DNA of 64,000 bases. Origin: Roseateles amylovorans (GTDB lineage Bacteria > Pseudomonadota > Gammaproteobacteria > Burkholderiales > Burkholderiaceae_C). Where the stretch lies: the NCBI RefSeq assembly GCF_025398155.2, contig NZ_CP104562.2, positions 992,001 to 1,056,000 of the forward strand, given 5' to 3'. Below are positions 55,368 through 64,000 of this stretch, piece by piece. Made by a program: the position numbers and the translations under genes. How positions within the stretch are numbered: position 1 is the first letter of the stretch; every line of letters begins with the position of its first letter. A model generated the notes under the pieces. That model did no database searches, had not been told where the DNA came from, and saw only the letters and a program-made list of their open reading frames with translations.

Positions 55368-55476
55368 GGCACCTGTGTCCCCACTTGAAAGGAGTGGGCC
55401 AGCATAGCGCCACCACCGTGCGGCCGGCCACTCGTCATGGGCCCCGGATGCGAATGCCCACGCCACTGCCGATGCA

Positions 55477-55494
55477 AATGCCAATGCCAATGCC
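55477..55494. repeat. 6-bp tandem repeat after the TonB receptor gene
   Basis: AATGCC occurs three times in tandem directly beside the TonB receptor stop. Confidence 0.7.
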
Positions 55495-58400
55495 TCAGAA
55501 CTTGTAGTTCATCACCACCCGCAATGCGCGGTTGTCCCCTCGGGCGCTGTTGGGCTTGTCGAGGTTGAGGTTGTCGCCGCCCAGGCGGTTGGCGGGTTGC
55601 CCGGCTGCCGGGGCGGTGCCCACCCAGTCGTCGAACCCGTTGAAGTTGTCCGCGCCGAACAGGTTCAGTACATCCAGCCGCAGCCCCACGCGGTGGATGC
55701 CGTAGCGGAACTCCTTGCCCAGGCTGATGTCCACCTGCCGGTAGCTGGGCGAGTCGCTCGACTGCAGCACGCAGGCGTCCGCGCCTTGGACACAGTTGGT
55801 GAGCCGGCGGATGAAGCCGCTGGCGTAGGTGGCCTTGGCCGAGAAGCTCATGCCCCAGGGCAGCAGCTTGTCGGTCATGAAGGCGCCCACCAGGCGGTGG
55901 CGGTCCACCAGCGTGCTCGGATTCCAGCCGCGGCCGGGGCGGCCGTAGGTCCAGTCGAAAATGTCGTTGGTCCACTCGCGGTTGGTGGTCTTGGGCTCGC
56001 TGTAGGTGTAGGCCAGCGTGGCCGTCCAGCCGGTGGCTTCGTTGTACGGCCGCTCGGCTTTCAGGAAGACGGCATCGGTGCGCGAGCGGCCGATGGCATC
56101 ACCCAGCACCAACTGACCATAGCCATTCGGGCCGCCCCACAGCGGATCGACGGCGCTCTGGGTGCCGAAGCCGCCGTTGGGATCGCGGTTGCCGCTGAAC
56201 CAGGCGAACTGGTTCTTCTCCTCCACCCGGCTGAGGGCGATCTCGCCGTTCCAGGTGGGCGAGAGCGCCTGCCGCAGACCGATGCTGAACTGGTCGGCAT
56301 AGGGCATCTTCAGATCGTTGCGAATCAGCCAGATCTCGCCGTTCGCCGGCTGGTTCTTCTGCAGCTCGTCGAGCGCATGGTTGGCCATCGTCCGGTCATA
56401 GCTGCGACCGTAGCCGCCGAACACCACCGTGGCGCGGTTGCCGAGGACGTCGTAGGAGAAGCCGACCCGTGGCGCAAAGGCGTTCTTGAACGCCTGCCGT
56501 GATTGACCGCTGCTGATGTACTGGCTGATGTCGATGCCGCCCTTGGCCAGCGACTGGGCATAGGTCTGACCCGCGGCGGGGGCGATGCCGAATCGGGTCA
56601 CGTCCGCGGCGAACAGCGCAGCCACGCGGTCGGTGGGCGTGGCATAGCCGTTGTTGAGCATGTTGTCTTCATAGTCCCAACGCAGGCCCAGGTTGAGTTC
56701 GAGCTTCGCGCTGAGGCTCCAGTCGTCCTGCAGGTACAGGCCCCACTGGCGGTTCTTGAAGTTGGCCACCGAGGGCGCTACGGCGCGACGGATGTTGCAC
56801 TGGTCGCTGGTGCTGCCGTTGTTGGAGATGTTGGTGCCCAGGCAGTTGGCGCCATCCCAGTAGGGCAGGCCGGTGCTGCGGTCGATCAGCACATCGACGA
56901 TGTCCACCGCGTTGGCCGTGCCGCTCAGGTCGTAGCGCATGTCCTTCATCTTCACGCCGCCCTTGATGACATGACGATCAAAGCCGGTGTAGCTCAGTTC
57001 CTCTGACAGGAACATGCCGCGCTGCTTGCGCTTTTGCGCATCGGGCGAGCCGCCGTCCAGGATCACGTCCTGGGAGCTTGCCAAGGCCTGCGGCACGGCG
57101 GTGGACACCTTGTAGCGGACGAAGGCCGTGTCCGAGGCCGACGCGGGATTCCATTCGTAGTCCTCATAGCCGACCCGGGCTTCGCTGAGCCAGTCGTCGC
57201 GGGTCCATTCGTGCTTGAGGTCGATCCGGGTCTCGTCGTTCTGGCGTTCCTTGTCATTGCCGGGCAGCGAGAGGTTGCGGTCTTCGGCGATGCGGTCGGT
57301 CTCGCGTCGCAGGCGGGCGGTGAAGGTCAGGCGATGGGCGTCATCGAGCTGCGCATCGAGCTTGCCGAACAGCAGATCCTCATCGAAGGGATCGACCTGG
57401 TTGCCGCGCCGCCCACGCAGCGCCGGGACGATGCCGGCGTCCGGCAGCTTCTCGAAGTTCTGGCCAGCGATCTGGCGGGAATCCTCGATGCGTTTGCCGT
57501 CATAGGCGAAGAAGAAGTGCAGACGGTCCTTGACGATCGGCCCGCCGATGCTGCCGCCGTACTCGTATTTCTGCGAGCTCGGACGCGACACGCCCTGGGC
57601 CTCGCGCTCCTTTTCCAGCGCATTCATCGCCCGCCAGTTGGTGCCGGTGCGGTCCCCATACACCTCGCCGTGCAGCTCGTTGGTGCCGGACTTGGTGACT
57701 GCGGTGATGGCCGCACTGCTGACCTGATCGAACTCGGCCTTGTAGTTCTGGGTCAGCACCTTGTACTGCGCAATGGCCGACTGCGGAAACGGATTGCCGC
57801 GCGAGTTGTCCTGGCCGCTGAGCCCGCCGCGCAGGATGTTGTTCTTCTGGCCGACCCCGTCGATGAACACATTCACATGGTCGCTGTTCTGAGCGCCGGA
57901 CTGCAGGCGGCTCACGCCGCTGGCATCGCTGGAGAAGGACACGCCCGGCGCCAGATCGGCCGCGCTGAGGAAGTTGCGGGTGCTCTGCGGCAGCGCCTCG
58001 ATCATCTTCTGCGACACGGTGGTGCCCACCTGCGGATCACGCACGCCCTGTCGGATGGACGAACCGGCGACGGTGACCGTGCCCAGTTGCACCACCGTCG
58101 CGCCGTCCGCCGCAGCGGCATCGGTGGCGGTCGAGGGGCCCGCCTCCAGGTCGTGGGAGGCGATCTCGCCGACGGCCAGGGTGATCTGATCAGTCTTGAT
58201 CACCGCGCCGGCGGCGTTGGCCAGCCGCAACTCGTAGCTGCCCGGCGCCAGACCGACCAGCAGGTAGCGCCCATCCGGCTGCGTGCGCGCCCGGTAGGTC
58301 GTGCCATTGGCACGGTTGACGGCGAGCACGGACAGCCCGGCGCCTGGCGGTTGTGCCGTGGGCGACGTCGTGGCCGCTGCCGGCACGGTGATCTGGCCGC

Positions 58401-58626
58401 GCACGGTGGCGGTACTGACCTGGGCCTGGACCGGGTCGGAGGCGAGGCCCAGGGCGATCGCGCTCACGGCGCTCACCGCGCCCGCGGCGCCCAAAGCGCC
58501 GGCCGCTCTCAGCGCCAGTTGGGTGGTGGTGGCGGCCAGACGTGGCGCGGCGCCGGCGGACCTCAGCGCCTGAGCCAGCCCGTGGGTGATGGCAGACGGT
58601 CGAAAGCGGGGCGTGGCGGGGGGCAT
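55495..58626 (-). CDS. TonB-dependent receptor (Oar-like, carboxypeptidase-regulatory N-domain)
   Basis: The 1043-residue outer-membrane protein has a signal region (to about residue 70), a CarboxypepD_reg-like domain (about 72-150: VRGQITVPAAA, DGRYLLVGLAPGSYELRL), a plug domain (FIDGVGQKNNILRGG, SSAAITAVTKSGTNELHG) and a large barrel ending VVMNYKF. This layout matches Oar-like receptors, which import oligomers or bind host/matrix polymers. The terminal Phe fits BAM assembly. The ligand is unknown. It is preceded by a terminator of the L,D-transpeptidase gene. Confidence 0.9.
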   Translation of the reverse strand: MPPATPRFRPSAITHGLAQALRSAGAAPRLAATTTQLALRAAGALGAAGAVSAVSAIALGLASDPVQAQVSTATVRGQITVPAAATTSPTAQPPGAGLSVLAVNRANGTTYRARTQPDGRYLLVGLAPGSYELRLANAAGAVIKTDQITLAVGEIASHDLEAGPSTATDAAAADGATVVQLGTVTVAGSSIRQGVRDPQVGTTVSQKMIEALPQSTRNFLSAADLAPGVSFSSDASGVSRLQSGAQNSDHVNVFIDGVGQKNNILRGGLSGQDNSRGNPFPQSAIAQYKVLTQNYKAEFDQVSSAAITAVTKSGTNELHGEVYGDRTGTNWRAMNALEKEREAQGVSRPSSQKYEYGGSIGGPIVKDRLHFFFAYDGKRIEDSRQIAGQNFEKLPDAGIVPALRGRRGNQVDPFDEDLLFGKLDAQLDDAHRLTFTARLRRETDRIAEDRNLSLPGNDKERQNDETRIDLKHEWTRDDWLSEARVGYEDYEWNPASASDTAFVRYKVSTAVPQALASSQDVILDGGSPDAQKRKQRGMFLSEELSYTGFDRHVIKGGVKMKDMRYDLSGTANAVDIVDVLIDRSTGLPYWDGANCLGTNISNNGSTSDQCNIRRAVAPSVANFKNRQWGLYLQDDWSLSAKLELNLGLRWDYEDNMLNNGYATPTDRVAALFAADVTRFGIAPAAGQTYAQSLAKGGIDISQYISSGQSRQAFKNAFAPRVGFSYDVLGNRATVVFGGYGRSYDRTMANHALDELQKNQPANGEIWLIRNDLKMPYADQFSIGLRQALSPTWNGEIALSRVEEKNQFAWFSGNRDPNGGFGTQSAVDPLWGGPNGYGQLVLGDAIGRSRTDAVFLKAERPYNEATGWTATLAYTYSEPKTTNREWTNDIFDWTYGRPGRGWNPSTLVDRHRLVGAFMTDKLLPWGMSFSAKATYASGFIRRLTNCVQGADACVLQSSDSPSYRQVDISLGKEFRYGIHRVGLRLDVLNLFGADNFNGFDDWVGTAPAAGQPANRLGGDNLNLDKPNSARGDNRALRVVMNYKF

Positions 58627-58765
58627 GCAAGGTCTCCTGTGTTCATTGCTTGTCGTGGCGACAGCAATTCACGATCCAGGGGACAGCCGGCAGCAAGGAC
58701 CACGGGGGGCGCCGCGCATCGGCGCTTGTTGCGTTGGACGGCCGCGATCGCCGTAGGCATCAGCG

Positions 58766-58787
58766 AAAACGCGAGCCGAAGCTCGCG
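58766..58787 (-). terminator. Terminator of the L,D-transpeptidase gene
   Basis: CGCGAGC / GCTCGCG with a 4-base loop (58770-58787) is followed on the minus strand by TTTT (58769-58766). It lies about 67 bp past the stop at 58855. Confidence 0.8.
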
Positions 58788-58854
58788 TGCGGGGCGTGAC
58801 ACCACTGCAAGAAAGCGGTCGTCAACGAGGCGTGAGTTTTTGAAACCGTGTGGC

Positions 58855-59715
58855 TCAGGTCGCCTGACCGGCCTTGGCACGCCGCATCTGATCGGCGAAA
58901 ACCGTCTCGACGGTTTTCTTCTCCGGCAGCACATACACGATGCCGCCGCGCTTGCCGAGGATCGGCCAGAGCTGGTTCTCGAAGAACTTCACCGGCATGT
59001 TGATGCAGCCGTAGCTGATCCGGTTGTCCTTGGGCGAGGGCGTAGCCAGACGCTCCAAACGCCGTTCGGCCGGGTTGGTGACCCGCACCCGGTGCATGGA
59101 CACCGCGGCGTCGTAATCCACCCAGAGCACGTCTTCGTGCAGGGCGTTCTTGCCCGGCTGGGCGATAAAGCGTCCTGCGGGCGTGGTGCGTTCGGAGGGG
59201 CGTACCTCGGCGATCGGACGCAGCCCGATGCCCGCAACGCTGTCATCCCCGGAGGCGTAGCCCAGCAGCACCGGCGTCGAGCCGGCGAGCTTGCCATCGG
59301 GGTAGAAGACGAACACCTGCGCCTGACGCTTGTCCAGGATCGCGAATGGGCGTCCGCCGTGATCGAAGCCCGCCATGACCCATTGGGCCAATTGGCGCGC
59401 TTGCAGAGAGGCTTTGGTCTTTCCGAAATCGGCCGTGCCGGACCGCGGCACTGGCGCGGGGGCTTGGACGACCGGGCGGACCGGTGAAGAGGAGGCGACG
59501 ACAGCCGGCGGCGTATGGCGCACCTGCTTCATCACATAAGTGGCGACCGGCCAGGCGAGCAGCGCGGCCACCACGCCTAGACCCAATCCCTGGAGCGCCC
59601 ACCCGGCGCGTTCGCGCAGGGGACTGGCCGGCGTGGCCGGCGTCATCGGCGTCACCGGAGACGCCGCCTCATCGGGCGGGTCGCCGGTTTCGTAACCGCT
59701 GGAAGCGCGCAACAT
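58855..59715 (-). CDS. L,D-transpeptidase (YkuD domain)
   Basis: The 286-residue protein has an N-terminal cytoplasmic segment, one membrane segment (LQGLGLGVVAALLAWPVATYV, residues about 42-62) and a YkuD domain ending with the SYGCINMP motif, Cys237 nucleophile. It would form 3-3 cross-links in peptidoglycan or attach proteins to it. The DDSVAGIGLRPIAEVRP and HEDVLWVDYDAAVSMHRV blocks are typical. It is alone, with its own terminator. Confidence 0.9.
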   Translation of the reverse strand: MLRASSGYETGDPPDEAASPVTPMTPATPASPLRERAGWALQGLGLGVVAALLAWPVATYVMKQVRHTPPAVVASSSPVRPVVQAPAPVPRSGTADFGKTKASLQARQLAQWVMAGFDHGGRPFAILDKRQAQVFVFYPDGKLAGSTPVLLGYASGDDSVAGIGLRPIAEVRPSERTTPAGRFIAQPGKNALHEDVLWVDYDAAVSMHRVRVTNPAERRLERLATPSPKDNRISYGCINMPVKFFENQLWPILGKRGGIVYVLPEKKTVETVFADQMRRAKAGQAT

Positions 59716-59774
59716 GGGCGGTGCTCAGGGTGGGTGGGGGACAAGTCGATCCGAATCAGATCGGCTCAGGCCGA

Positions 59775-60146
59775 TCAGTTCCGGTCGGCGCGCGGGGCCG
59801 GGGTGCCGGCGCTGGTCGGCTCGGTCGGCAGCGGATCCTGCTGGCTGGTCGGGTTCTGGTTCTGCCACTGGTCGGCCGGCTGTTGGGCTTGGGTCGACTG
59901 GGTGGACTGAGCCTCCGACTGCATCTGCGACTGCGGTGCTGCGTTGTTGGCCGCAGGGTCGTTCGCCGGCATGCTCTGCTCAGCCGGGGCGACCTGGTCG
60001 GTCGTCTGAGCCGGTTGCTGCTGCTGCATGGCGGGGGTCTGGGTGGTGTCGGTCGGGTTTTCCACCTGGGCATAAGCCAGGCCCAGCACGCTGGCGAAAG
60101 CGGTCAGGGCGACGGCGCCGGTCACAAGGGATTTGGTCGCGTTCAT
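59775..60146 (-). CDS. Gln/Pro-rich secreted protein
   Basis: The 123-residue product has a signal peptide ending near GLAYA-QVE. The rest is a low-complexity Gln, Thr, Ala and Pro tail (QQQQPAQTTDQVAPAEQS) and is probably disordered. No function assigned; it is probably an envelope or matrix spacer. Confidence 0.6.
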   Translation of the reverse strand: MNATKSLVTGAVALTAFASVLGLAYAQVENPTDTTQTPAMQQQQPAQTTDQVAPAEQSMPANDPAANNAAPQSQMQSEAQSTQSTQAQQPADQWQNQNPTSQQDPLPTEPTSAGTPAPRADRN

Positions 60147-60343
60147 CAGTCTCTCCTTGATTGCTTGAAGGGCTAGGCCGATCGGCGAGATCGGTTAGGG
60201 ACAACTGTGAACCCGGCAGCGTGTCCCAGGCGTGAGGCGATGCCGCTAGCGCGTGTAGGACAACCGGACGATTGCATGAGGAGCCATCCAGGACCTCTCC
60301 GGTGACTGCCGCGCGCAGTCTTTGAGCCTTCTGCAGCTCGACT

Positions 60344-61093
60344 CTAGGCCGCAATCCCGCGTCGCGCCAGGAAAAGTACCGCCAGGGCGGCGGGAAGCAG
60401 GGCAATGAAGCCAAATTGCACATAACCGAGCGCGCCGAGGATCGCGCCGGCCCCGAAGGAGGCAATCGGCCAGGCCAGCTTGGCCACGCGGCCGCGCACT
60501 TCCGGGTTGCGATGGCCCAGCAGGAAATCCGTCAGCTCCAGCACCAACTGGGTGACATTGCCGGTCATGACGGTGTGCGGCGTCAGCTTCGACAGCAGCA
60601 GGCGACCGGTGCCGTTCTGCAGGCCCATGGCCGCCGCGCCCAGCAGGCCGGCCGCGATCGGCCACGGCGCATCGGTGCCGCGGATGGGATGCCCCACCAT
60701 GCCCGCCGCCATGAAGCCCAGCAGCAAGACCGCCTGGACCAGCAGCAGGGTGCGCAGGGCGGGTCGGCCCTGGCACTCCCGCCACAGGGCGATCACCCGA
60801 GAGGCCGCGACCGCCAGCACGAAGGCCGGGAAAGCCAGGAACTTCAACAGCACGCCATGGCCCGGCCGGACCAGCTCCGCACCGATCAGCACGAAGTTGC
60901 CGGTCACATGGGCGGTGAACAGGCCGAACAGCGCGACGAAGCCCAGGGTGTCCACATAGCCGGCGATGGCGGCCAGCAGCGTGGCGGCCCAGCCAGAGGA
61001 CATCGGCGCGGCGCCGTGGGCGCCAGAGGCCGCGTGCGTGGCGCTCGGTTCAGTCGGGGGCGGGGGCGCGGTGCGCTGAGGGTGGGTCGTCAT
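60344..61093 (-). CDS. YoaK-family (DUF1275) membrane protein
   Basis: The 249-residue protein has a Pro/Ala-rich cytoplasmic start and six predicted membrane segments, with the DUF1275 opening GWAATLLAAIAGYVDTLGFV and the THAVTGN-like TAHVTGNFVLIG block. The function of DUF1275 is not known. It is divergent from the OFA antiporter with a long region between. The ATG at 61093 fits the N-terminus. Confidence 0.88.
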   Translation of the reverse strand: MTTHPQRTAPPPPTEPSATHAASGAHGAAPMSSGWAATLLAAIAGYVDTLGFVALFGLFTAHVTGNFVLIGAELVRPGHGVLLKFLAFPAFVLAVAASRVIALWRECQGRPALRTLLLVQAVLLLGFMAAGMVGHPIRGTDAPWPIAAGLLGAAAMGLQNGTGRLLLSKLTPHTVMTGNVTQLVLELTDFLLGHRNPEVRGRVAKLAWPIASFGAGAILGALGYVQFGFIALLPAALAVLFLARRGIAA

Positions 61094-61997
61094 GGCAGGA
61101 CTTCGGTGGATCAGAAGACGGGGGGGCGGGTGGCGATGCCGGATCCGAGAGGCGGCATCGGCGCGGCCAGGATGGGAGGAATTCGAATCGTCAGGGCCGG
61201 CGCGTGGCTTGTCCTGCCCCATCCGGGACAGCCGGCACCGCGGATGGCGCCCGTCGCACGATCGTTTCCGGCGCTCGGGGGTGTTCGATCGCGCTTGGAA
61301 ACGAGGTGTCGGCCTTCGTGCTCGGTCAAGCCTGCATTCGCCAGGGACGGCGGCTGAGCGGCCCAAGCGCCGGTGTTCAAGCCACAACGCCATGCCAACG
61401 GGGCGCGAATGCGACCTTTATCAGGCCGCCGGGACCGCCTCATCGACCCGATCGATGGGCCGGGCTCGAGCCGATGGGCAGGTCGATGTTCATCTCTGGT
61501 GCGATGTTCGTGCACGAGCTTTCGCTCGGATGTGCGATGGCATCGCGATTTCGCTGCGGTAGGGCCTCGCAGGCATGGCGGTGACGCCCGCTTGACGTGC
61601 CTGTGCCCAGCACCGGTGCAGGGCGCGAAACGCCCTTTGGTGCGTCTCCCGGTCCGGGTGGCGCCCCGGTCAGACCGCTGGTCCTGCATGACACAACCAA
61701 ACGTCGGTTTCGTGCGATAGATGTCCGAACGGCGGGTGGGGTTGTGAGTGTTTGTCAATGACTTGCGTCAATATGGCGACTGTTGCGATGGGATGTTCTC
61801 AATCTTTTCCGGTTGTAACCGGTGAGCGAGTCCTCACGCCCTCGTGAAGCCGCCTTGAACTGCTGGTGGTTACACGCATGCCGTGGCGGAAATCTGTCCG
61901 CAAGATCGCAAACGTCCGGTGGCAGGAGGAGGGTCCTGACTGCCGGATGACGTCCATAAATGCCGCGTGGCGGCTCAATTTCTTTTCAGGAGAACCC
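61094..61997. other. Long intergenic region upstream of the OFA antiporter
   Basis: 904 bp without a supportable gene. Several frames are open but show no ribosome site or protein-like composition. The 3' part contains the FNR-like site listed separately and the antiporter ribosome site AGGAGA (61988-61993). Confidence 0.4.
61758..61771. promoter_or_regulatory. FNR/ANR-like box
   Basis: ATGAC-TTGC-GTCAA differs at one base from the symmetric TTGAC-N4-GTCAA pattern. It lies 227 bp upstream of the antiporter ATG, so a promoter would have to be nearby within the leader. Confidence 0.35.
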
Positions 61998-63671
61998 ATG
62001 TCCTCAGTGCTGAACGACCCGTCGGCGGCCGCCCCCGGCGGATCGAGCTGGCTGGCCAAGGAGCGCACGATTGCCGCTCCCGGCTTCAACCGCTGGCTGG
62101 TGCCGCCGAGTGCGCTCGCCATCCATCTGTGCATCGGCATGGCCTATGGCTTCTCGGTGTTCTGGCTGCCGCTGTCCAAGATGATGCAGACCGCCGGTAC
62201 CGGCGCGGCCTGCGGCAAGGACGTCGGCTTCTTTGCCCAGCTGTTCACCACCGCGTGTGACTGGAATGTCGCCACCCTCGGCTGGATGTACACCCTGTTC
62301 TTCGTGTTCCTGGGCTGCTCGGCTGCCATCTGGGGCGGTTGGCTGGAACGCGCCGGTCCGCGCAAGGCGGGCCTGGTGAGCGCGGTGTGCTGGTGCGGCG
62401 GCATGCTGCTGTCGGCCCTGGGCATTCACACCCATCAGTTCTGGATGATGATCCTGGGCTCGGGCGTGATCGGCGGCATCGGCCTGGGCCTGGGCTATAT
62501 CTCGCCGGTCTCCACGCTGATCAAGTGGTTCCCGGACCGCCGCGGCATGGCCACCGGCATGGCCATCATGGGCTTCGGCGGCGGCGCGATGATCGGCTCG
62601 CCGCTGGCGGTGGAGCTGATGAAGCACTTCGCCACCCCGACCGACGCCGGCGTGATGCAGACCTTCGTCGTGATGGCGCTGGTGTACTTCGTGTTCATGG
62701 TTGCCGGTGCGATGGGTTACCGCGTGCCGCCGACCGGCTGGAAGCCCGAAGGCTGGACGCCGCCGGTGGCCCAGGCCACCAACACCATGATCACGCAGCG
62801 CCATGTGCACGTGAAGAAGGTGTGGGGCATTCCCCAGTTCTGGCTGGTGTGGATCGTGTTGTGCATGAACGTGTCGGCCGGCATCGGCGTGATCGGCATG
62901 GCCAGCCCGATGCTGCAGGAAATCTTCGGCGGCAAGCTGATCGGTCTTGAACTGCCGTTCAGTGAGCTGGACAAGGGCCAACTGGCCGCGATCGCCGCCA
63001 TCGCCGGTGGCTTCACCGCGCTGCTGAGCCTGTTCAACATCGGTGGCCGCTTCGTCTGGGCCTCGGCGTCGGACAAGCTGGGCCGCAAGCTGACCTACAC
63101 CGTGTTCTTCGTGCTGGGCGGCCTGCTGTATGCCAGCCTGCCGAGCAGCGCGGCCGCCGGCCACAAGCTGGCCTTCGTGGGCGCGGTCTGCATCATCTTG
63201 TCGATGTACGGCGGCGGCTTCGCCACCGTGCCGGCCTACCTGGGCGACCTGTTCGGCACCCAGATGGTGGGCGCGATCCACGGCCGTCTGCTGACCGCCT
63301 GGGCCACCGCCGGCATCCTCGGCCCGATCGTCGTGAACTACATGCGCGACTACCAGCTGGGCCTGGGCATCCCCAAGGACCAGGTCTACAACCAGACCAT
63401 GTACATCCTGGTGGGCCTGCTGGTGATCGGCCTGATCGCCAACCTGATGATCCGCCCCGTGGCCGACAAGCACTTCATGACCGACGCCGAACTGGCCGTC
63501 GAGAAGAAGCTGGCCAGCGAGAAGGCCGCCGCCAATGAAGTGGGCAGCGGCCCGGGTGCCGGCAAGGCCACCCCGGTGGCGCTGGTCGCACTGGCCTGGG
63601 CGGCGGTGAGCATCCCTCTGGCTTGGGGGATTTACCGCACGCTGCTCAGCGCGGCGAAGTTCTTCAGCTGA
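61998..63671 (+). CDS. OFA-family MFS transporter (oxalate:formate antiporter type)
   Basis: The 557-residue protein has twelve membrane segments and the OFA signatures: GMAYGFSVFWLPLSK, GLGLGYISPVSTLIKWFPDRRG and NIGGRFVWASASDKLGRK. OFA members exchange oxalate for formate or carry related carboxylates. The insert between segments one and two with three Cys (CGKDVGFF...ACDW) is typical of the long-form group. The next gene encodes a formate-dehydrogenase-like protein, which supports formate or oxalate linkage. ATG at 61998 with AGGAGA upstream. Confidence 0.88.
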   Translation: MSSVLNDPSAAAPGGSSWLAKERTIAAPGFNRWLVPPSALAIHLCIGMAYGFSVFWLPLSKMMQTAGTGAACGKDVGFFAQLFTTACDWNVATLGWMYTLFFVFLGCSAAIWGGWLERAGPRKAGLVSAVCWCGGMLLSALGIHTHQFWMMILGSGVIGGIGLGLGYISPVSTLIKWFPDRRGMATGMAIMGFGGGAMIGSPLAVELMKHFATPTDAGVMQTFVVMALVYFVFMVAGAMGYRVPPTGWKPEGWTPPVAQATNTMITQRHVHVKKVWGIPQFWLVWIVLCMNVSAGIGVIGMASPMLQEIFGGKLIGLELPFSELDKGQLAAIAAIAGGFTALLSLFNIGGRFVWASASDKLGRKLTYTVFFVLGGLLYASLPSSAAAGHKLAFVGAVCIILSMYGGGFATVPAYLGDLFGTQMVGAIHGRLLTAWATAGILGPIVVNYMRDYQLGLGIPKDQVYNQTMYILVGLLVIGLIANLMIRPVADKHFMTDAELAVEKKLASEKAAANEVGSGPGAGKATPVALVALAWAAVSIPLAWGIYRTLLSAAKFFS

Positions 63672-63741
63672 TACTTGCGACCGCCCGGCGTGCCGGCAGA
63701 CCCCGAGAGCCGTCTCGATGTCTGCCGGAGGCGCCCGGCGA

Positions 63742-63764
63742 CGGGCCGGCGGCGTGCCGGCCCG
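63742..63764 (+). terminator. GC hairpin after the antiporter
   Basis: CGGGCCGGC / GCCGGCCCG with a 5-base loop begins 71 bp past the stop. There is no T tract. Confidence 0.5.
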
Positions 63765-63784
63765 CTACCCCCTCGGGGGGCGTT

Positions 63785-63808
63785 GAACGGGCCTGAAAGG
63801 GCCCGTTC
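63785..63808. other. Hairpin upstream of the FdhF-like gene
   Basis: GAACGGGCC / GGCCCGTTC with a 6-base loop ends 18 bp before the next ATG, so it could form in the leader RNA and affect translation. Confidence 0.45.
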
Positions 63809-63826
63809 GAACTGGGGGTAACTCTC

Positions 63827-64000
63827 ATGACCGAACAAAAGATTCATTTCTACAAGGGACCGGCCGGCGGCTGGGGCGCGCTCAAGAGCGTGGCCCGGCA
63901 TCTGCAGCAGCAGGGCATCGCCGTGAAGGGCGCCAAGACACTGCTGTCGGCCAACCAGCCGGACGGCTTCGACTGCCCCGGCTGCGCCTGGCCCGACCGC
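63827..64000 (+). CDS. FdhF/YdeP-family molybdopterin oxidoreductase (3' partial)
   Basis: The gene starts at ATG 63827 and runs off the window. The 58 visible residues contain YKGPAGGWGALKSVARHL, a DGFDCPGCAWPD motif and no stop. The DCPGCAWPD Cys pair is the start of the YdeP/FdhF-like group of molybdenum-containing formate-dehydrogenase-like enzymes, which bind an Fe-S cluster here. Activity is not assigned from this fragment. It follows the OFA antiporter. Confidence 0.85.
   Translation, partial: MTEQKIHFYKGPAGGWGALKSVARHLQQQGIAVKGAKTLLSANQPDGFDCPGCAWPDR

Overview
This is a GC-rich window with dense gene packing. The gene content (galactarate/glucarate catabolism, RtcBA/RtcR, DmeRF-type metal export, an oxalate:formate-family antiporter beside an FdhF/YdeP-type oxidoreductase, several TonB, CheB/CheR and GGDEF signalling proteins) suggests a free-living betaproteobacterium of the order Burkholderiales, perhaps Roseateles/Mitsuaria-like. 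The taxon is an inference. I saw no rRNA, tRNA, CRISPR array, transposase or prophage integrase, so it looks chromosomal.

Region 1 (1-13513) is the most unusual part. It is the 3' half of an operon-like run on the + strand that I read as the end of an extracellular contractile injection system (eCIS) locus. It holds an outer-membrane beta-barrel protein (cut by the window edge), a CIS tape-measure-like protein, an eCIS-type AAA+ ATPase, a 1092-residue DUF4157 (eCIS core) protein with an HNH-like C-terminus, a DUF6882 protein that could be its immunity protein, and a 1481-residue polypeptide joining about four sugar-transfer modules and a methyltransferase. The last gene overlaps the tail of a convergent corA.

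Region 2 (13435-17141) holds corA, an orphan glutamate/aspartate-type binding protein with a terminator, an SH3-like periplasmic protein and a RidA protein. Region 3 (17142-23064) is a sugar-diacid operon: kdgD, a 2,5-dioxovalerate-type aldehyde dehydrogenase, a gudP-like transporter and garD. It has a readable promoter overlapped by two LacI-like operators and ends in a terminator. Together these genes would import galactarate/glucarate and convert galactarate to 2-oxoglutarate.

Region 4 (23171-25244) is a small toxin/immunity island: an Imm33-like DUF2185 gene, then a SleB-like wall hydrolase without signal peptide coupled by a TGATG overlap to an exported protein. Region 5 (25366-34535) carries a SnoaL-like secreted protein, a two-component system, a secreted GH5 glycanase, a glutaredoxin, two unrecognised genes, a nitronate monooxygenase and an aldo/keto reductase. 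Region 6 (34865-39290) is the RNA repair locus rtcBA with the divergent activator rtcR and a near-perfect sigma-54 promoter. Region 7 (39775-45000) has three copies of a ~100-bp intergenic repeat, a secreted alpha/beta hydrolase, an OhrR-like regulator, a GAF-GGDEF cyclase and a catalase-fold protein. Region 8 (45233-50775) has a giant CheB-CheR-PAS-kinase-receiver protein and a dmeR/dmeF pair with a textbook RcnR-type operator. Region 9 (50957-54667) is an unexplained small-protein/lipoprotein operon ending in a solitary FlgH, then a Crp/Fnr regulator. Region 10 (54822-64000) contains an isochorismatase-fold hydrolase, an Oar-like TonB receptor, an L,D-transpeptidase, a Gln-rich secreted protein, a YoaK-type membrane protein, an OFA antiporter and the start of an FdhF/YdeP-like oxidoreductase.

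A cross-cutting observation is a series of short-period tandem repeats (6, 8, 9, 11 and 13 bp) at gene ends, linkers and leaders across the window.
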